This document shows, piece after piece, positions 49,901-58,900 of a stretch of DNA of 64,000 bases; positions within the stretch are counted from its first letter, which is position 1; the number at the start of each line of letters is the position of its first letter. Source of the DNA: Buxus sempervirens (taxonomy: Eukaryota > Streptophyta > Magnoliopsida > Buxales > Buxaceae); NCBI GenBank assembly GCA_947561395.2, contig OX387187.1, forward strand, positions 37,677,829 to 37,741,828. Reading direction: 5' to 3'. The notes beneath the pieces are model-generated. The model was not told the origin of the DNA. It saw nothing but the letters and a program-made list of their open reading frames with translations, and ran no database searches. Made by a program: the position numbers and the translations under genes.

Positions 49901-52900
49901 TAAATCTTCCCTTCTCCAGAAAATCCCTTTTTTTCAAATATTCGGTTTTACAATGCACCCTCAAAGGTATCTTTAGCCGTTTTGATTGCATCTTGTGATC
50001 TGTGAATTTATAATGTGAAATGTTTGAAAATAATAAGTGAAGATCTTGTTAGTTGTGAGGCGCCATTCTGCCCTTGAACATCATTGATTTTTGACTTTGG
50101 CAGAGTTAAGATTATACGGTTATGGTTGAAAGGAAAAGAAAACAAAGTAGCAAAAGAAAAGGAAAGAAATGATTTATATTTCCTTTTTAAGCATTTGGAT
50201 TAGATGAGAAACATAGAAAAAATAAAGGGAGATTTTGATGATTTTCGAAGATATTTCCTAGAAAATCTAATATATTTTTGCAAGGTTTTTGGTTGGTGTC
50301 AATAGCAGCTAAGAGAAATAGTAAGTCAAATTGGACTTTTCAAGGGAACTATATATATATATATATTTTAATGAATGGGAGCTATATTATCTCTATGCTA
50401 TGTTACATGGACACTTCACACAACCCAAAGTACCCGTGTTCGACACGACAAGACATGCGTATGGGTATGGGATATGTGTCGGATCCTTCTCATGTTCTTT
50501 TGAACATGGCAACCCAAGAACAATCAGAAAATTATTATCAAATAATTAACCTGCAAGAAATGAATAAAAAAAGATAATAGTTTTTGCAAAGAAAGAATAA
50601 TATTCTCAAACTCAAAAATTGCAAGCAACGACTTAAAAAGAAAAATATAGGGGAAAAAAAAGGAAAAATAGAAATATGAAAGCTAGGCTTCTAACTGGCA
50701 TTATTGCCATTTACTTGGAGACATTCAGCCGAATCCTAGTATCCATATCCAAATTTTGGACACTTCTCAACCATGGTTCAAAATATCGTGCCGATCTGTC
50801 GTATTGACCAATCCAAAAATGGAAATATATTGGATACACATGGATACATTATAAATGGTGGATATGCACAAAAAATGGTGGATATATAAAACAAAACCAA
50901 TTAAGATAGAAAGATAAGCTAAAAATATGACAAAATAAACATGTTTCTCACATCATAAGCCTACATAGAATACGTATTGCTACGGAAACAAATCGACATA
51001 CACGCAGATGAATAAAAACTTTAGAAAAAGTACTAACAAAAGTTATAATATTCTAGATAAATGAAAAATGGATAAATGATATTTCCAAAAAGTAATTAGC
51101 TCCATAGATTTCACTTGAAATCAGTAGATTCATGTAAAGGAATATCGAGTCATATTTAAAAATTAAAAAAAATAATGATTTATCAAGAAGAAAAATTCAA
51201 CCTCCATGAAAACTGTCAGCCAATACAATTTATTCATTTGATTCATTGAAAGAAGCTTTTCTTAAAAGTTATTTTAGAAATCAGGTTGAAAATAAATTTC
51301 GCTCAGTAGGATGTAAAGGTTTCTATGAACTTCTTTTGGTTTGAAAAAATAGGCCTTTCTTTAGAATGGCCTTTTATGTCATTTTATTAAGTATCGAGAG
51401 TATCGACTATGTATCGACCGTATCGACTATGTATCGAGTGTATCAACAACCATCTCGATTGCATCAATTGATAAATTGCTGTGTATCGTGCTGTATCACA
51501 CAATACAGGATACGTATCGACCAATACGGCACCATATTTAGAACTATGTTCTCAACCGAGTCCCCATATCATAAGTTTTGAGGGTCAAGTGAATCCGACT
51601 CCTAGACACATACCCACACCCGACACTCATACACGAGTCCATGTAACATAGTCTCTATGTTGTTTTCTTTCAAAATCTCTACCTTAATTGTACCAAATTT
51701 TCTTCCTAAGTCTCTATCACATAATTGCAACCAAACTTAAGAAGTGCTTTCCCTACCATTTTCTTTCCTTTGCTCCCAAAATCTAGGGTTGCGAACTTGC
51801 AAACACAGGTTGTGTGGGTATAGATTTGTCTCTTTTGCTAGTGGTACGGATATCCGTTGACTATTGTTTTCCTTGTATTTTCTTAACTTTGTACTTTCTC
51901 ATCCTTTGATCTTTTTTATGATCTGTTCTTGATTCATCTTTCTTTTTTTAAAAATCATTTTACATGATCTGCTCCATGCAGTAATAGATCTTATCACTTG
52001 CTAGAAAAGAAAAGAAAGAGGGAAAAAAATACTATTCATGCTGTTAGTTGAATATAGATGCTTTTTTGTTGTCTTTGTGGATTCATATTATTTCTCTCTT
52101 GTTATCTTAGATGATCTTATTTTATTTAAAATTTATTTGCTTCTAGGTTTTTGCTGGATTTGGACATTGCGGCTCCAAAGATCATGATTCCTACTAGCTT
52201 TTGTCCAGAAAATGCCCGTGCAACCAAACTTCTTCTTGACTTGGGAAATTTGATGCTCCGCACAGAGGTAGTTTGTGAACTTGTTCCTTATTTTTGAGTT
52301 TGGATTTATGAAGGCTCATGAAAAAGATGAAAATTTTTGGTAAATGAGTTCACAAAAAATTAGCTAAGAGAGGGAGTTGCATTTGGGTAGATGGCGCTTT
52401 GGGAGAGGAATGAGTCTTTTTCTTTTGTTTTTGTTTTTTTTTTTTTTTTGGGTTGTGATAGGTAGTAAGAAAATTTCATTATGAGTGAAAGCCGAAAGAA
52501 GGGACCAAAATGCCAACTCATAGCTCCCACACATGCACAACAATGGGAGCTCAGTAAAAGTCAATATTTACACACCACACCTTGGTGATCAACCCATCTC
52601 AATCTAAACTCTAGAAAACTGCACAACCATTGCATCCCCAACTGCGCTTGCTATTGCAAGGTTATAAGCCACCTCAATGGCAGATCTAGGTGTTCCTTAT
52701 GATGTGCTGAAGATGCCACAAGAACCTTTCTAAATATATACATGCCATGATTGTAGTAAAATCACCTTTTGACACAAATTCTTAGTGTCCTTGATGTTTA
52801 GTGTGCTACCCCTCATAAAGCTCGGGATTATGTCCCACCCATTCTCTGCTACCCCATATATACCAAAAATGACTCTATGACACAAGGACTTTGTATGAAC

Positions 52901-55900
52901 CGCTGAAACGCCACATCCATTTTGCCAATAAAGCTGAATTCCTATCAATTAGGTTACCTAAGTTTAACGGCTTGGTACCTAGTTCTAGAAACTACCTCCA
53001 ACCTGAAAAGATGATCCTTGAACCAACCACCACCTCCCACATCCCCACCCCCACCCCCACCCCCACCCCCGCCCCCGCCCCCAACCTCCAAAAAAAGAAA
53101 AAATCCTTTCGATCTTCTCAAGAATCTTAGAAAGCTTATCGGGAAGAGAGACATAAAGTGCACTAGCAGATTAACAAAGGTTTATTTGATCAAAGTTGAC
53201 CTCTCAAAGGGCCTTGCCAAAGAAAAAACAAAAAAGAGATACATTTTCACATCTTTACACCATCAGATCGCGAAATGCTATGGTAGTGGGGTTCCTTCTA
53301 ATGGTAGACCAAGGTAACTCATAGGTCGTGTTTCCACCATGAAACCTAGAGGCTTTGCTAATTGGGAAATCTTATGTGCACTTAAGTTGATCGGTTAGAT
53401 ACTATTTTCTCCCAATTCACCTTCAAGCTAGAGTCCATCTTAGAATCCTTCAACAAGCATCTAAGCCAAAAGATTTGGGCACTATCGGCTTGTAAGTGAT
53501 GAACGGTATCATTTGTACTGTTCAAATTAGTTACATGAACTAAATCTTTGCCTCCCAGTATTCACCCCTAACCAGTCCTATATCATGTGCATCATAAATG
53601 AACAAGCTAAGTATGCCACAAACAAGGGTGAACAAAAGTGGTGACAAATGAACCAGCTATGTGGTAGAAATGGAGTTCCACCTAACCTCTCTACCCTTTG
53701 CCCTTCCTCCTCCTTGGTTGTTTTACCATGAAATTATTTCTTATGTTACATTCCACCTTTGCCATCCCCATTTCATTCCGTTCACTTGCATCATCCCCCA
53801 CTTGTATCTTTATATAGCCCTCAGGTTCCTCTCTCTGCCCCCCTCCAAATAAGAAAGGTCTTCTCTATATTATCCCATACTAGACATTTTGCCACCATTA
53901 CTATCACATGCACCACCAACATCTATCACACAGGTCTAGTCATTGTTTGTCTCATTGATCCCACACCTTGCACATAATTGCGGACAGGTTAATATTCATT
54001 TATAATAGAACAGCAGCGCATCCTAGATCAACAACCATATAGAGGTTAAGGGAGAAGGGAACTTTTTGAATTTATGCTAAGAGATCTGTTTTTGTTGAAA
54101 TTAGAGTCAAAAGGAAAATGCCATTTTTTTATGATTAATGTAATATATATCAAATCAAAAAAATGAAATTACAATAAAAGTGCCAATGAGGAAGAAGTCT
54201 CACTACTCCTCTCAAAGCGTCAACACCCATATAGTATACACAATAAACCCAATTCAATAAGATCTACAGCCAACTATGTCCATAAACTTCCCAACTGTTG
54301 CACCAGAAAAATATTCAATTCTTGAGGATCTGAACTTGGCCAAATGATCTGCTATGTGATTAGTTGACCCCTCTTGACGCTTGATTGAATGAGACATTCA
54401 ACTCACTTTAGTTGGCCCCTCTTGACACTTTTTATTTTTATTTTTATGAATAATGATATATATTAAAAGAGAGTATAAAAACATAGTAATTGCAAGTATG
54501 ATCAATCATTCCTATTTCTTGCTCCCCAAGCACCCAAAAAACAGAACTTGTCACTTGAGAGGCTGCTCAAAATAGACTATAACAGTATATCATAATACAA
54601 TCGTGCACAAAAACCTAAACCCTCTGATGGTATAAACTCATCTGGAACATAACTGCACAAACTCCTCAGAAAGTGTCTTGAAAAAATGTCTACTTTCGAT
54701 GCTCCATACTTTGCAAGTCGATCTGCAATTTACATGCATGCATCTTTTATTTCTTCTTCTTTGATATGAGGCCCCCTCTATATCATCTTGATCAGAATTG
54801 CTAAGTGACTGAAAGCTATTGGGGCTTGCCATCACGGCAGTAACAGTATTAGGCTCTGCCATATCTAGGAATACATATCACCTGTTCCTCATGCTTTTCA
54901 TTACCGCCAGCTGATTTTCAAAGGTTTCGGCCTTATCTCCTTCGTTATTCACTATCACTATACTCCTTCCATCCTTATCCATCGAATCCCCACTAAATGG
55001 TATCCCCAATTCATTGGTAACCGGGTTTTGCACTCTCTGTTGATTCTTGTTCTCCAGGACTATGAGCCCTACCCTTGCCCTTCCTCTGTACATGTTGCCG
55101 CTCATCATCTTTGTTTTCAGAGTTCACCACTTCTGACTATTCTACTCATTGTATGTTTCATGTTGTCAAATTTGCCTTTCTGCTTTTCTCATAATCTCAA
55201 TAAAATTCTTAGTGTCCGTAAAAAAATATGAACGCAAAAATTAACATCAATATCTCTGTCTCTCTGTCTCTCTGGTGTTGTGTCTGGTAGGATGAAGTTC
55301 TTTATTTTTTTCCTTACCTTTTATATTTTTATGCTTGCAGGATAAATGTGAAACAGGGTCACCGGCGGAGATGGACATGTACCTGCAATTCAACTTGGTG
55401 TTGAGTGATGTGTCTGCTTTCTTGGTCGATGGTGACTTTTGTTGGGATCAAGCTCCTCTTAACATTTCTGATAGTGATGCCAAAACAAATGGTATTAATT
55501 TCATGCCTGTTGTTGACAGATGTGGGATAGTCTTAAAGCTTCAACAGGTTATGACAATGCTGCCATTTTTCTTCAATGAATTTTTACTTATTAATATACT
55601 TAAACAAATTAAAGAGCTAGCTATTGTCATCATATGCAGATACGAACAGAACACCCTTCCTATCCATCAACAAGGCTTGCCGTTCGACTGCCTTCTCTTG
55701 GCTTTCATTTTTCACCAGCTCGATATCATCGACTAATGCAAGTTGCAAAAATCTTCAAGAGTGAGGATGATAACTCCAATTCTCTACATCCTTGGAACCA
55801 ATCTGATTTTGAGGGATGGTTGTTTCTCCTTGTTAGGAAGGTCCGCTCTTCCTAACATTTGGATCTTGCATCTATTTATTGGTTATGGTGGATGTGCTAA

Positions 55901-58900
55901 CTGTGAGTCCTATATTGTGTGATAGGGTGTGGGAAATAGGGAAGCTGTATGGCAGCGTAGATACATTTGCCTGGTTGGGCCATTTCTTTATGTTCTTGAA
56001 AGCCCCGACGCTAGAACTTACAAGCAGTCTCTCAGGTTTCTTCTACTCATTTCTTGGTTTGTTTCATATTTTTCCTGAAAATATTTAAGAAAGTGAATAA
56101 GGTATTATTGAAAAGTACAGAATGTAATGAAAAGAAAAAAAGGCATGGCAATTGAGCTAGTAAGCATTAGGATTCCCCTTGATATGGGGAGTTATGAACT
56201 TAAGAACACCAGTTGCAGTATTTGATCGATTTCAGAGGTTTGTATGAAACTTTTGTATTTTATTAACTTGCGAATATAATATATGATCATCTGTCTAGGT
56301 TGGTAATATTGGGATCTGTTACGGGTTTTCTTTGCTCTCATTTAATCTTGTCTTTATTTTATTCAGCATTTTTGATGATTTATAAATAATCCAATTTCGA
56401 TCATGGATTTGCATAAACATTTATTTGATGCATGAGCCCTATTTGTATTGGCCATCTGCAGTCTATTAATTATTTGATGGTGCGCATTATCTGTGATTTT
56501 ATGTATACTTGGCTTGAAGACATCGGATTTTTTATGGTTGAAAGACATCTCGTAGAGTTTTGCATTGCCAAATAATCTTCCTTGACTCACGAATGCTGCT
56601 CTAGGGGAACTTTATATCATGGTGATTCATTTTTATTGTTGGTGCCATTGAATAAGGATACTATCCATGTTACTTGTAATAAAGCGCGGCTTATAACACC
56701 ATTTAATGCAAACAAACAAATAGAAATAATAAGCAGGGGGAACAGTAAAGAGGGAAAGGAAATTGGTCAATGTTTTTATGATGAAGCTGTTGTTATTAGG
56801 AATGTAGATTGTATTTTTATGTTTCTATTAGCATGGGTCTGATTGCTTTTACTTGACATTGTGGGATGCTCATCATCACATTGTGTGGATTAGTCCTTAT
56901 GTTTGCTCTCAACCTCTCTTCTGCTATCTTCTTCTAGCAAAAAATTTTTACTTGCTTTTCATGCAAGGAAAGGTGACAAATCCGTAATCACTTTTCTTGT
57001 CTTTAGCCTTCTGTCTCTCCTTCCCTCTCTTGGATTGTTGCTTGGGAAAAAAATTACAGCAACTGGGGATTTAGAGTCCTTGCGTAAGTATATAGTCACT
57101 AGATTTTACCTCTATGACAAAGAACTGAAATCTCATAGGAAAACTGAGTCCGAAAAAATAGCCAAAATGAGGAAAAGGTGAAATGATGGAGCCTGGAAAG
57201 GTTCAAGCATGATTATTTTTTCTTTAAATTTTTATACTAATATATGTAGTGTTTAATTAAAATCCTAAAAGGAAGCAGTAATAATAGTTAGTAGCAAGAT
57301 AGTTGCCAAGGCATTGCCATCTTCCCTAGTATCGACATTAAAACCTTGTGTAGCAAGATTTTTTTAAATGCACTATACAATTTCGACTGAGCTTTACAAA
57401 GTTATATATAGTTGCCAAGGTGGAAATCGTGGTGTTAAGTATCGCATTTGCATCACCCAGTTCAACTTCAAATTCATTTTTGCAGCTTGCGAGGAAAGCA
57501 AATATATCATATTCCACCAGAGTTAGCTGGAAACATAGAGCATGTTTTAGCTGTGTGTGATGCTGGGCGATCAAATGTTAAGGTATTGTTGACATCTTTG
57601 TTCCTTCAAGGGGTACACTACATTATGTAATTTGGAATAAATGGTTTGTTATGATAATTTTTTGTTAAGTTTTGTAGAAATTTCCTTTCTGCATTTGTTT
57701 CTATGTAGGTTATGGAAGATGCAAATGCGTTTATAATACGTTGTGATTCTGATGATTCAAGGAAAAATTGGCAAAGCCGCTTGCAAGGGGCCATATATCG
57801 TGCATCGGTATATGATTGTTTATCTTTTATATGTTGTTTGAATACTAATATTTATTTAATTTACTTGGTTCTACTGGTTTGTTTGTCCATGTTATATTCA
57901 ATCTTCTAGGCTTACCCAATTAGGAGCTGAAGTTATTATGATCAGTTGTTGGCTAACTTGATTTACAAAAGATCTTGGTTCCAAAATGATAAGAAAATAA
58001 GTGTGGTGTCCTTGGGTGGTTTATGGCCCTAGTTTTTGATTATATTTTTGGTGGGGATGTGCGTCTTTGTTGAGACGAGGATTTGCTTTCTATTTTTTGT
58101 ATTTTCTCTTTGATAGTCTCATCTTTGTTGAGTTGAACTTGTATATTCTTCTCTCCTCATTTATATCATTTCTTCGTTACTACCCCAAAAAAAAAAAATG
58201 ATAAGAAAATAATTTAATGTTCTAGACTACCACTTTGAGTGCTAAGAAAAATTTTTAATTACCTATACGGATATAATTTTCAAAAATAACAAAGTTCATG
58301 ATTTCTTGCTATGTTATTGTCATGTGAAACTCTATAGGATTCAACATTTGAGGATTATGATGTTCAGAAATAAATATTTCCTTTCAGATTGCTTCAGTTT
58401 GCTAATTTTATGCATAGGCTTTGTCATAAATGGACTTATCTAGTGGGTACTAATCCATACAGTTGCTAGAAGTTAGATTATGATACTAAGGGCCCTTTAT
58501 GCCTCATTTCATGGTGGATACTGATCACACACTATGTGTTAGATTATGATACTGGACCATGATATGGATCTTTATGCCTTGCATGTTTAAACTCTCATCT
58601 TAGACTCGTTCTGTCAAAGGAAGGTGACAAAGAATAGGATTACGACACAACTAGATATGTCCCTTTTTTACCTCACCATATTTGCCTTTTGAAAATGGTT
58701 TCAAACATTAAATGAAACCTTGGTTTGAAAATTAAGAATGGTTTTGTGCTTTAATTTTTGATACCTGTTGGGATTATCGATAAAAAACGAATGATATTTG
58801 AAATTCATACTTTGAGTAAGAGAGAGCTGAGCAGGTATTTATGTGAGTTGTGTACTATAATATCATGTTGAGGAGAATTTTATAGAATATATGACTTTGG

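Larger units (their letters stand above)
47243..52146 (+). other. VPS13 intron 15 (4.9 kb)
   Basis: Holds a decayed LINE (48.56-49.30 kb) and nested DNA transposons (50.39-51.66 kb). 47.3-48.5 and 49.3-50.3 kb show no recognisable gene or element. At 48000 the sequence has GCTGAGGAAACATC- and CGATATCCCC-like GC-richer text without a match I know. Confidence 0.7.
52268..55340 (+). other. VPS13 intron 16 (3.1 kb)
   Basis: Begins after ...[11 protein letters not shown]-run with GGGTTGTGATAGGTAGTAAG at ~52434-52465 looks like another minus-strand LINE 3' end, but its coding part and TSD were not recognised. A C-rich repeat lies at 53041 and a LINE remnant at 54425-55110. 53.1-54.4 kb is unassigned. 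Confidence 0.6.

Noticed and set aside
52954..53163. Gly-rich and Pro-rich frames
   Set aside because: Produced by the (CCCCCA)n tract; no conserved domain.
54878..55108. 76-codon minus-strand frame
   Set aside because: No family recognised; it lies in a decayed LINE-like area within intron 16, so no separate gene is called.
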